Source of the DNA: Trichuris trichiura
Lineage: Eukaryota > Nematoda > Enoplea > Trichinellida > Trichuridae
Reading direction: 5' to 3'
Length of the DNA stretch: 64,000 nucleotides
NCBI GenBank assembly: GCA_037903355.1
Contig: JBAJFE010000042.1
Span: 3,732,001 to 3,796,000, forward strand
Positions 11,715-22,592 of this stretch are shown here, in pieces. Below the pieces are notes generated by a model. The model did not search any database. It saw nothing but the letters and a program-made list of their open reading frames with translations, and was not told the origin of the DNA. The position numbers were made by a program, and so were the translations under genes. How positions within the stretch are numbered: the stretch's first letter is position 1; each line of letters starts with the position of its first letter.

Positions 11715-13241
11715 ATGGCAGTTGGTAAAAATAAGCGTTTGTCTAAAGCTGGGAAAAAAGGTGGCAAGAAGAAAATGTACGTGAATCAAATCATTTAGTG
11801 TTATAAGATACGTATGATTTGATGAACTTTCAGCGTTGATCCGTTCTCTCGCAAGGAATGGTACAGCATCAAAGCACCATCAATGTTTAGAAATCGAGAA
11901 GTTGGCCAGACGCTTGTTAATCGGACCCAAGGAACGAGTAATATTTTATAGCAGTTATGCTCGTTCTTTCCAACTAAACTGATTTTTCATAACGGCTTGG
12001 CTATCTTCAATGTTTTTCTGTAGTCACTTGGAAGAATAGATCAAAATCTAATAAAAGCAGAAATTCTAGTATTTATTTCAGTTGCAGCATCTCTTTGAAA
12101 CTGCTGATTTGGCGAAAAAGTTCCTCCCTGAATTAATCAGAGTTATTCACGGGTGGCAGCCAATACGTACAAGTATGAAGCATTATGCTAGTTAATGAAA
12201 CCGGAACTATCTGCAAAGCATTTTACACACGTATATTTACAATTTCGCGTTTAGAAATTGCATCAGAAGCTCTCAAGGGCAGAGTTTTCGAAGTTTCCCT
12301 TGGTGAGCTGAACAACGACGAAGCTGAGTTTCGCAAATTCCGTCTCATTTGCGAGTATATACAAGGTAGCGTCTGTTTGACAAATTTCCACGGCATGAAT
12401 TTCACCCGCGACAAGTTATGTTCGTTAGTGAAGAAATGGCAGGTATGATTGTTTTAGGCTGTTGCCGTATCTTTTCGAGTTCTTAATTTTGTTAGGGACA
12501 ATAATTCGTTACTAGTGTAAATCGTTTATTGGAAGAAATGGTTTCCCAAGCTGGTCTTCAGATGTCTTCAGCATTGAATTGTTTAACTTTTCCACTGAAG
12601 ATGGCAGGCTTAGTCTGGGAGGCGACATCTTGCAGTAAACAGTTTGCACCGGCGACGCGTTGTAGCCCCGAACAAGCCGTTGAGACCTATGTGCTAGTTC
12701 TAAACTGCTGCGCTTTCCAAATTTCGTATATTATTCATTGCTACAACTTGCAGACTCTGATCGAGGCATATGCAGATGTTAAAACCGAAGATGGCTATCT
12801 GCTTCGTATGTTTTGTATTGGGTTTACCAAACGCCATGTGCAACAACATAAAAAAACAAGCTATGCAAAGCACTCGCAAATCCGTGCCATTCGGGCAAAA
12901 ATGGTGGAGTGGATGAATCGAGAAGTTTCGAACAGTACTTTGAAGGCTGTTGTGGAAAAACTGATCCCAGACAGCATAGGCAAGGACATTGAAAAGGCTT
13001 GTAAGGGCATCTATCCATTGCACGATGTTTTCATACGCAAAGTGAAGGTGTTGAAGAAACCCAAATTTGAGCGTATGTCGTTTATTGAAACGTTTAGTCC
13101 GAATTATAATTGGCGTTTATTTAAGTAGGCAAGCTTATGGAGATGCACGGCGTAACACGCGGTAGTAAAGCCGTCGAAGAAGCGACAGGAGAAGTCGTTG
13201 ACCGTCCGGACGCAATAGCACAAGAAGAAAGTGATTGGTGA
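11715..13241 (+). CDS. RPS3A: 40S ribosomal protein S3a (eS1)
   Basis: This is a component of the small ribosomal subunit. There are five exons: 11715-11776, 11834-11937, 12255-12442, 12754-13072 and 13129-13241, and all junctions keep phase with GT-AG ends. The protein starts [20 protein letters not shown], then [58 protein letters not shown] and KLMEMHG near the C-terminus, following human RPS3A throughout. Introns are 57, 317, 311 and 56 bp. The start is the only Met before the conserved basic N-terminus. A tttaag acceptor ends one base before the ATG, suggesting a trans-spliced or very short leader. The acidic tail ends ESDW, and AATAAA follows 10 bp after the stop. It converges on PSMD5 with 73 bp between stop codons. 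Confidence 0.97.
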
Positions 13242-13250
13242 TGTTATAAA

Positions 13251-13256
13251 AATAAA
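13251..13256 (+). terminator. Polyadenylation signal of RPS3A
   Basis: A canonical AATAAA lies 10 bp after the RPS3A stop. Because PSMD5 ends at 13315 on the other strand, the two 3' UTRs must be very short or overlap. Confidence 0.6.
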
Positions 13257-13314
13257 AGCGGCATAGTTTGGATTTGTTGATATTAACCTTTCTCTTCTCA
13301 ACTGAAGTGGGCGA

Positions 13315-15298
13315 TCATACCATTGCAAATTGGGGAACTGCTTTATAGTACATCGCACCGTGACGTATGTATTCCGTCAATTTCATCTGCTCTGTCGGGC
13401 TGAATGCAGCCTTCACGTCCGGGTTAGAGGCTAGGCGTTGAATTAACTCGAATTTGACATGCTGCGCTTCTGTCGACAGTTCTGCGCGGCTAATCAGGAA
13501 ATCAAAAAACCTTGAAAGTATGCAAGATAAAAACAAGCTAAAGTGAGCAGGCTGAACGTACCCTTCAGCTTCTTTTATTTTCTGCGGGAACCAGCGGAAC
13601 AAAGCCAAGGCGCGTAAGACTTTATACATCGCCACTTGATGTGCTTCAAATGGTGCCTTGATTAAACTGAACAGCTGTTGCGCTGTCGGCTGACTGTAAA
13701 TGCTGTTAAACCAGTCAAGAAGTAGTTCAGAAAACTCGTTCATCTCTGTTGGATCCTGTAATATATCTTTGCTTTCAGATAATAAGCTCTATAATGGATT
13801 TTACCTCTACAGTAAAAATCTTTTCTAGTGCTTCTAGATGTCTTACTCGTATATCTAATGTACCATTTCTTATTGCTCTGCCTAAGCATTCCATTGCTTC
13901 TTTCATTGCAGCGCCTAGAGGAGGGATTGCCTCATACAGATTATTGTAATTTCCTCCTAACCTTGACTTGCTAAGATGCGTTTGCCCTCGGGAGCAGAAG
14001 CTGCTAGAGCAATGGTATCGAAAGCTAATAAGCGCAAACCAATAGGCAAGCTGTCGTAAAACCGCACGTAACTGTAAATAAGTTGCAAAAAGTCTGGGTA
14101 CGCTTGAAGGCATTCTTTGGGATATCGCCCGAGGAAAGAACCAAAAAATTTAACCAACGCTTAAAAGTATACATCAAGCAGGAATAGAAATTCGTTGGAA
14201 CTTACCTACATGCTGAAGTCCGCCATCAGGATTTGCCTGGGCTTCAGTTAATGAATTGTGCAGAACTGGAAGGACATTGTTACTATACAAAAACTGCATG
14301 GAGGATGGAGAGAGCAAAATTAAATCCGTGAGGAGTTCAATAACGTTAAGCTGGACCAGAAGATCATTCGACGTAATCTCTTCCAACATTGCGTCCATGA
14401 ACCCCTCTTTTATGCAAAGCTCTAGAAGATCCTCAGAAACAGCAATGAGTGAACACATCAACTAAAAATAAAAATACTCAACTGGCACGACTGTAAGTTG
14501 AAGAATACACAACATTGTCCCTAAACCGTCATTGGCAAATCTGCGGGAAGGTACTTACATCATAAAATCGAATTCGCAATGACGCGTTATTCATAACCAT
14601 TGAGCGCAATAACTGAACACTGGCAGGATCCTTGAATACAATCGAAATATTTTTTGGAGCTTTACCAATTAAAACAAGAAGCTTCTGAGCTTTTCCTCCG
14701 ATTAAAGAATTCTCATCTGCCACACAATGCACAACAGCAGTCAAGAGAGAATTCAGTGTATGTAACGGAAGATTGCGAACAAATACTGCATTTGCTTCGA
14801 ATCCTGTGGTTAGCTAAATTTATTGTAAAATATATTACAGAAAAGTGAAAACGCCAACCTCCAAAACGTTAAAACAAGGAGTTCTAGTTTAAATTAAGTA
14901 GCAAAGTGCGCTTCAAATCTAAAGAAAACTTACCAGTTCTAACACTGCTTCCTTCAGCGAAGGCGGACCATCTTTCAATCCCCAGAATACACTGGCCGAA
15001 ACATTATTAACAAATAAGTCTACGCCGCATTTCGTGAATATTTCATGTAGAACTTTGGCAGCCAAACCGATACATTCTTCGTCAATATCACTACAAGTTA
15101 CAGTGTCAATACGTAACAATGTATGTTTGCCCACCTCCAAACAGAGAACAACGCAGATACAGACGAACTGAGATTATTCTGCAGAGCCCCTTCATCCAGC
15201 GCCCGCAACTTCACAATAATGTCTTGCAGCAGTTTTGAAGTTGCACCGGAATCTTTGCAATGGGTACTTAGAAGCGAAAAATATTCTTCCATACTCAT
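13315..15298 (-). CDS. PSMD5: 26S proteasome non-ATPase regulatory subunit 5 (assembly chaperone S5b/Hsm3-like)
   Basis: An armadillo/HEAT-like chaperone that helps assemble the proteasome base by binding RPT subunits. Exons (high to low): 15298-15135, 15090-14934, 14813-14559, 14461-14206, 14159-13805 (with a frame break), 13755-13562 and 13510-13315. Introns of 44-120 bp have GT-AG ends and consistent phase. Diagnostic stretches are LVKFFGSFLGRYPKE with DTIALAASAPEGKRIL (human GFVKFFGN ... EGKQVL), LDIRVRHLEALEKI, WFNSIYSQPTAQQLFSL, KFELIQRLASNPDVKAAF and the ending YYKAVPQFAMV. The start is taken at MSMEEYF; a possible acceptor is about 65 nt upstream. Near 13967 the frame must jump by one base between KRILASQG and GNYNNLYEA, and the 5 or 11 bases between look like an impossibly short GT..AG intron. 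This is probably a sequence or assembly error, otherwise a recent mutation. Confidence 0.9.
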
Positions 15299-16859
15299 AT
15301 TTGTAATAGTCAAAGCAGATTGCGGATTCCAAACAACGGTGACACAAACACACTGCACATTACTAAAGTAGGCAGAATGATCAGCAGGTAACATTCAATT
15401 GCGCAATGAAGATGTAAGTTGACTTCGTTCTCAGTCTTGGCGTTTGATATAAATGGGAACCTCAACACAACTGGCAACTGGGCGATCTCTTCTCTTTTGA
15501 AGGACGATCAATTAACGCTATCACGATTTTCAATAGGTACTACGTACGGAGATGAGAATTTCTAGCGCAAGTCTCATGAAGACAAAAAATTGCATCTTTC
15601 AAAATATTTCTCTCGCATGGATACCGTAAGTGTTTGTGCTTATTCCTGCCAGCGCTAAGGATGCTAACATCTGGCAAACTCACATTGCTTTCGTCTCATA
15701 CTTCGCTATTTCACCATTCCGCGGTCGGAGCAAAGATATTATTTTTAGTGCGTTGATCATGCTCTCCAACGTAACCCTTCTATTAACTGCTTGTCACGAA
15801 ACCAAACACTGGTTTTACTCAACTTATATGGTAGCTAGCAACTGATGAGAGGAGTTAAGCAGAAGGAGCACTAAAGAAAGCGGGCTTGCATGACAGTAAC
15901 GAACGATTACAATCAGCGTGCGCAGGTACGATGAGCAATAAGAGACACTGAGGCGGCAGCCAGCATAGTTCACCGCTACTTCTATTCACTTTGAATAAGA
16001 ATATGCCAACAGGTGTGTCCATCGACAGGATGGATCCACATGAACCTATTCCCACAGGGTATCTGTCGCGGACCATAGCTTCATGGTGCAGCGTGCTCCA
16101 TTCTTCTGCATTGAGCCATAGGATTCAAGCTGCTGAACCATTTTCTCAGTTTTCATGTCCATCCTTAGATAACAGGAAAAACTGTTTCACCGACGACAGC
16201 ATACGCCACGGACACCATTTGTCTAAATTTATCAGCACTGCCCAAGGGCCAATAGCATGACCGTACGGGTTCCCCACACTAAGCGGGCAGAGCACACAGT
16301 GAACTCTGCTCGCTTCGTAAAAAACGGCTTTAAATTCCCCTCGGTTTTCAGTCAGCCACCCAGTCAAAATGTTGTTAGACTTTTACTGATCAGCGTAACA
16401 CAAAAAGTAGTAAAACAGATGCAAGAAGAGAAAGAAAGGAAAACGTATCTAGGCCAGCTACTAGCGCTAGGAACAAAAGCGAAAGGAAGGGGTAAAAGTG
16501 CCGCATTAAGTTACTCGATGCGCAGGCTATGTTCGAGCTAGAAGTCCTACAAACTCCCCTTTCGAAATGGCATTGGTCACTGCTTTAATATCACTTCGCT
16601 TGTCCCAAGGAGCATGTCTCGGAATGCTTTAATACGGCTCTGATTCCTCGGTATAGTGAAAATGTCGGCTAAATTTCTTCCCTTTGTAAGATAGACCGGG
16701 CCAGTCACACCGTCTTCAACTGTGTCTCATATTGGCCGAAGCCTAAGCACTGGACAAATAAAGTCTGCTGAATTACTGCCCTCCGTTCAGGACATGAGAA
16801 AGGTTTTTAGATCGTGGAATAGGATAATAATTCGCTATAAATCTATCATTCACACCATT
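15299..16859. other. Intergenic, no gene recognised
   Basis: The minus-strand frames 16367-16146 and 16076-15855 are moderately protein-like (VGNPYGHAIGPWAVLINLDK) but match no family I know and contain a stop between them. They could be an unrecognised transposon remnant. The promoter of PSMD5 should lie near 15300-15500, but no clear element is visible. Confidence 0.35.
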
Positions 16860-17950
16860 CAAAAAAGTTGTACATAACTTTACATAGCCTGAAGATGAAG
16901 CTCCCTTCAATCGCGTTCACAATGTTTTCCCTACAATCATCTCTTTCACCATTGAAAAGAAGGAGAATGACAGGCTCCCCTTTTTAGGTGCACTCGTCAT
17001 TAAGGAAGGAGATGGGCTAAAAACAACGGTCTGCAGAAAGCCGACCCACTCAGACAGATACATTTCTCTTCACACCACCGTCGATCAGTAATGAGAGGTG
17101 TGATCAGTGGGAGGGTGGAGAGTACGAAAGCCATTTGCAATGAATTCTTTCCAAAAGAATTAGAGCACATAAACGCAACTTTCTCCAGCAATAGCTACCC
17201 GGAGGCACTTATTTCTTCTACGACCACACAGGCAATTTCCAAACCAGAGGAGCATTTGCCATGATCCGTAGTTCCACTACTCACACTGCCCTTCTGTACA
17301 GTTATAGAAGAGAAAATTGAGCGTTTGGGCAGGACCATTGGTTTCCAAGTTTATTTCAAAAACACTGTTTCGCTGAGATTCATTGTCAGGAATGATAAGA
17401 TCAGACCAGTCCCAAACAAAAAACGTGGAATTATTTGCGAAATTAAGTGCACGTGCTCCGCTTCCTGCATAGGGAAAACAGGCAATCGCTTATCACACAG
17501 GTACTACCAACACTTGAGTTGCCTGAGCCGTTACAAAACTGCCATGAAGAACAAAAGGGATCAGGAACAAACAGGTGAGGACGACCACGAAAACTTCAGC
17601 CAAACGAGGCGATGAAAGAAGCAGTCAAGGCGTCCGCAATAGTGGAGCAAGCGTCACGTCGCAATGGCCAACTGTATCAACGAACCAGATTTCCAGTTAC
17701 GAAAAATCAAGAAAGCGCTTTACATAAGGCACAACGTGGTGATAAACAGAGACAAGGAAACAGAAATCAGCGACGGCTGGACCAACCTAGTTTTGCGAAA
17801 TCGGTTGTGCACGATAACAGGAGCAACGACAGCCGACAAACCTACATTTCCTGCCTATAAGATCGACTCATCCGTTACCCCAGTCATTCGAGCGCCGAGG
17901 ACGGAACGTGCTAGTTCTGAAAGTTATGCGTAGTAAAAACTTGTTGAAAA
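16860..17950 (+). mobile_element. Penelope-like element, copy A (3' part: RT end plus GIY-YIG)
   Basis: Broken plus-strand frames give SFTIEKKENDRLPFLGALVI and RKPTHSDRYISLHTT, the end of a Penelope-type reverse transcriptase. RGIICEIKCTCSASCIGKTG at about 17430-17490 is the GIY-YIG endonuclease module, and FQLRKIKKALYIRHNVVINR with EISDGWTNLV follows near 17690-17790. Stops interrupt the RT. The 5' RT core is missing, as in the 5'-truncated copies typical of these elements. It is the same family as the copies at 42.7-45.7 kb. Confidence 0.8.
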
Positions 17951-18237
17951 CAGGAAATTTTCGTTACTTTGAGGAAAAATGAAAAAAAGTCATAACCGCA
18001 TCTTCATATTGAGCCAATGCACCGGTAGGAGCCCGTTCGTGCGCGCTAGTTTCAATAACTAAAGGAAGCTAAACGGTTTCCCTGTGAGTCCCTTCGGCAA
18101 TGTACGCTACATGACAACGGGTCGCGCCTGAGCAAAATCTAGAGCCTGGCGTAGAATTTCCACATGACGCCGAAAATATATTCGTGAAACTTCTTGATCC
18201 CAACAGTGATTGCTACAGCTTCTCTACCAATTCGAGC

Positions 18238-18830
18238 TCACCTTTTTTCTGCGGACGACAGTATTCTTGAATGAAAGGCAATAGGGTATTCAATGCTGCT
18301 GGCAATTATATGCGCTAAGACGCGCGAGTGGTTCTCCAACCACTCCTGGCAATGGACGCCTAAAGGGAGGGAGAAACGCATAAAAAAGACTTCGCGGAGA
18401 AGCTCACTGTCTGCCTCATCTGGGTAGAAGATCTCTAGCTGGCCATAAAGCTGCGAAGGTTTCCAGTCACCAAGTTCAAGCAGCAGACTTTCTAGTCTTC
18501 CCAGGCTCTTGGATGGTGCGATATCCAGTCTGCCGATCAGGCGGTTCTTAACTGATCGTAGCAGTCGTCGCACAGAGGATGCCATACCGCAAGTTGCTTG
18601 ACCACGCGGAATTGCTCCGGAGGAAACTTAACTAATATGTTGCAGAACATGGTCACTGGGCGACTGATACCAGCACCCAGCAGCATTCTCGCGCATCAAC
18701 AGCTAGTTATCCATATCTTCAGCATCAAACTGCGAGAGCTCGAGTCGCACCGCGTTAACATGGCAGGTGGCTCGAACGGAGACACCCGCAGGGTCGTCAC
18801 TTGTAGGCACATTGTTAAGCTTCGGGTTCA
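18238..18830 (-). pseudogene. Ty3/Gypsy-type gag fragment
   Basis: The 18585-18238 frame reads SLGRLESLLLELGDWKPSQL, then DSELLREVFFMRFSLPL, matching the gypsy gag pattern (LGDRxPSQLLRxM ... LLRELFLQRLP). Upstream on the same strand, in another frame, are LELSQFDAEDMDNWLLMREN and SPSDHVLQHIS, the preceding gag segment. There is a frameshift between the halves. No protease, RT or LTR is seen nearby. Confidence 0.6.
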
Positions 18831-18859
18831 TCAAGCCGAATGTTTACTGACTCTGAGTT

Positions 18860-20795
18860 AAAAATATGTAGGCACGAGGAAAGCGCAAGCGCAGCGGCGT
18901 GTACATGGAAAAAGATGTGCCCCAAGAAAATTGGACTCCTAGGTTTCTGTCACTTACGCTGACGGTCCCGACAATGTCAAGAAACGGGCTAGTATTCTTT
19001 GCACATGGTGGCAATCGCCCACTGCGTGTACTGGGGGCAGTATGCGCAAGAGGTGCTCGCAGGAAGTTTCAGCCTCCAAAGGCTTCAATCTAGTCGCGTC
19101 CCATGGCATTCGTTAGTGATCTGTCCGCAACTCCGATTCACATCTTCTTTAACCGCCTGCTACATTCCACTGACATTGTTCCGTCTCCTTTCCTTGAAGG
19201 AAGCACGTGCTCCTTGAAACTTTGCAGTTAAACGCTGTGTGCTGACTGTGCGGGGTAGCTGATGCGCTCCTACAACTCTGAGTTAGCAATGGTTACACTG
19301 GTTCCGGCTTCAGGTAACATTACGAGTGCATGCCCACTAATCGTGACTTTCAAGGTAAATAGCCTCGTTGCACTGTTGTGATACAGTTGGAGTACGCATT
19401 TCTTACAACTTTGTAAATGGCTGATGGTTTTCGCGTCTCTTCTAACTTGTGAGCACTAACTTGTGTGCACTTGGGATAAGTGTTTTCGTTATGCGTCGGC
19501 GTATCCAGAAGGGGTATCCGATACGTCCGCAATTAGAGCACTTAAACCGTGTTAAGGGACATGCGTCTTTAGCACTATTCTTTTTGCCACATGATTTTTC
19601 GGTAGGTGCCTTGCCGCTGAGCAGTGCTCCGCGTCCTCTGGGTTCAAATCTTTCCCTTTTGCAAGAAACTTCGTTTTAACAGGTTGGTTCCGATTACAAT
19701 CAACGCAACGTCTGTGTTGAACTGCTTGAAATCACGTCTGGTTGCCTTATAACACGAATAATTTGCAAACTGCATCGGTGTCTGATTTGCCTCCTGTGAG
19801 ATGTCGAGAAGCAGAAGCCACTGCAAATTTCGTCATTGAATTCTCGAGCTCAGCAGGGGAAAAGTTAAATGGTGACCCACGTTAGTAAGCACACCTAAGC
19901 TTCTCTAATCACTTCATACCATATAAAGTTACAAGACACTTTCTCCTAATGCTGTCATCTACCACCAAATTCACCTCAAGATTTTTGACCCCGTCAGAGT
20001 CAAAAAGACGGAACAAACCGCCACGTTTTCGTTCCACGTTACCGCAAATATGTCTGAATACACCGTCCTTACCCTATAGTTTAGCAAACACACCCATAGT
20101 TGGTTCTTACAACCCTAGGGAAATTCGTAGGCATCTTCACTAATTCATCAGTTACATTGTATTTGGTAGATCTTCTACGGCTTTTGCCCGTTTCTCTGTG
20201 TGATCGTATTTGTAATTAGACGAAACAATTGCTCTACCAACGGAACGCTCTGAATAAAAAGCTGAGTGTACCGTTTCTGAATTTTTCCTGATAATCATTC
20301 ATCCATTCGTTGATAGGGCACTTGTTTTGTCTAAATACAGATACGATCACAAGGGAAAAAGCCGTAAAAAATCTGCCAAACATGAAACACAAGCCTGTTA
20401 CAAAGCACCTACGTTTAAGAGTCACAACATAAATGAAAAGCAAGCACTACGCGGTCTGTGCGCCGCTCATCCTACTAAAAGCCCTTTCGCTCATGTTTTG
20501 AATCTCTTGGTCCATCTCCTTTAGTTCACTACCGGTGTTTTACCGTCGTTCGTTCAACTCTCCTCATTCCTCACGGTAGAATTGCTACCTTTGCTTCATC
20601 GATTGTATCTTCCATACTTAACTGGGTGTCAATTTGAAGCATGCCAAATCCAGCGACACCCTGCAGAATTACTTCAGATTACTTCGATTTAATTTTATTA
20701 TATTACAAGACATAAAACTGTATCCAGGATATGTGCGAACGAGTTTATATAACATCACTAGCTTTTTATGGCGGCGTTTCCTGCTGCGGAAAAAA
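18860..20795. other. Gene-poor; short dispersed repeat at 20165-20245
   Basis: No coding gene is recognised. The segment 20165-20245 (CTTCTACGGCTTTTGCCCG ... GACGAAACAATTGCTCTA) recurs near 60645-60710 in the same orientation with substitutions, so it belongs to a dispersed repeat. The rest shows no clear structure. Confidence 0.4.
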
Positions 20796-21113
20796 TTGGG
20801 TCTTTTCGGAATTCACCCCTTCGCCGGTTGAGGCAGCAACTTCAGACGGTAATGCGCGGCGATAATGCGGATTAGCGGAACAACTGGAGGGACGTTTTAC
20901 TGTAGGTTACCGAACACTTGAACGAAGAGGACAATGGAGTATCAGCGGTCCATGCAGGAGGTGCAGTCACTGACCAGCGGATTACGTGACCGTTTATGTT
21001 TAGGCATAGGCTTAGGCTGAAGCAGGACAGGTTGGCAGGCAAACCTACAACACTTGGCTTCCTTTGAAGTTGCCGCCTCAGCCAGCGAAGGGGTGAATTC
21101 CGAAAAGACCCAA
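20796..21113 (+). mobile_element. MITE family A, copy 3 (complete, 53-bp terminal inverted repeats)
   Basis: The left arm 20796-20848 begins TTGGGTCTTTTCGGAATTC, then ACCCCTTCGC and GCAACTTCA. The reverse complement of 21061-21113 is nearly identical, with about five mismatches over 53 bp. The 318-bp element has no ORF of interest. Its interior matches copies 1 and 2, including GGCATAGGCTTAGGCTGAAG and GGCAAACCTACAACA. No perfect target duplication could be assigned. It lacks transposase, so it is a non-autonomous DNA transposon. Confidence 0.75.
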
Positions 21114-22592
21114 CAATTTAATCTTTTTTGTTATTAAGGCACAAAAAACTGTCATGGTAATCCAGTCTGGTTGGCAAATGTCATTCTGCATGGCATTTTC
21201 TGAGTGATGGTTCATGACGAGCACGCACTGACAAAACCATGGCAGGTATCCACCAGACCGGGTTAGCCGGGTTTCGGATTAGAATAAAATTTGTTTGCGT
21301 CGCTTAAAAAAAGATCCAAGTCTTTCTTCACGGGAAAAGGCTGTGAAAATATATAACAGATGAAAAGTAACACATTGTCTAGCGTTTGAGCTTGTGCATC
21401 TTTTAATTTTGGTAATTCTACTTTCGACCGTGGAAGTTATTCTCTTCTTTCAATCATAATATTGGCGTTCTGTCTTGTGCCCAAATTATCTGAATAACTT
21501 GCTTATTTTATCTTACGGTCTGCATTAAAAAGGCACCTGAAGGTAAATTGTCATTAAGACCGTTCTCTCTGGAAAATTTGTTATTTTTACGGTTCTAACT
21601 CGTGTAGTGCTTCCAAAGTGTATTGTAATGGACACATAGGTTTTTGTCTTTGAGGCACAAGCTTGATTGCTATGTCCTTTAAAAACAAAACGGATTACTA
21701 TGGCTAAGAAGTTTTATAATAATTTTGTACCTGCTAAAACAGGTTCGCCCTAGCTCCCTCCCTATGTATCAAGCCGTGTACCAATAGAAGTTCGATTCTT
21801 TATGTTTTCAATGATTTTTTCATTCCATCCGTTCCTTTCTTGGCACATCAAATAACCTCGTCTGATCCACTGACGATGAAACGACGGAGTTCTCAGAAGC
21901 GCTGAAAACATAAAAGAATCAAAAATTCATTTCTTTTAACAAGCTGATTTATTATTTAAATGGCACTGGGGAGAGTATAATAAAAACCTGCTCCCTCCCC
22001 CCGTTAAGAAGAGTTTTTATGCGTTTACTGATTATTTGGCGCCCTCACACATGCGGCAAATCTTTTGCAGCCAGTTTCTTCTCCAAGAGTCGGCTTTGAA
22101 TTTCGCTCGCACGCCATTTTTATAGCAGCTTTATTGACGATTTGTTCGGAAATCTTTAAATTAGAGTTAGCGTTTGCGTTTTATGGTCCTTTTCAACTTG
22201 CTTCAACAGTATTGATGCCCTGTCGTTATTAGCGGTAATCTAGTTGTTGTCCTCTTTAGCGACGATTTCCTACCGTAGAATTCAAATTTAATAAACCATT
22301 TGCAACTTGATTTGCCATGGGCGGAAAAGTATAGGGAAGAGTTTAGAGTTCTGTCACTTTTACGATACTGCGCGTCTCACTGTTATGTTCCAACGGTTGA
22401 ACTTATTTTCGCATGTCTAGAGTACAGCTTACTGATAACCCCCTGGTATTCCAAACCAATTGGAGCATTGTTTTGTTCGCAATGTCAGGGGTCAGCGTTG
22501 ATGACTTCTTGTACAAGGTTTGTCCACACTGCGTTACATTATACTTCGTAGATTACGCTTTGCTTTTTCAGAGAACGTCTGATTCCTTGAGA
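21114..22592. other. Upstream region of CTNNBL1
   Basis: No gene is recognised. A splice acceptor with a good pyrimidine tract (TTTGCTTTTTCAG) ends at 22571, 22 bases before the CTNNBL1 ATG, so the 5' leader is either trans-spliced or spliced from a non-coding exon within this stretch. Confidence 0.45.

Noticed and set aside
12529..12753. Upstream extension of the RPS3A exon 4 ORF
   Set aside because: Read-through of intron 3; the conserved sequence begins only after the CAG acceptor at 12753.
13960..13975. A 5- or 11-nt intron in PSMD5
   Set aside because: Far below any functional spliceosomal intron length; treated as a frame break.
21870..21915. CTGACGA followed by GAAAC, another possible hammerhead-like core
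   Set aside because: No room for stem II and no complementary arms.
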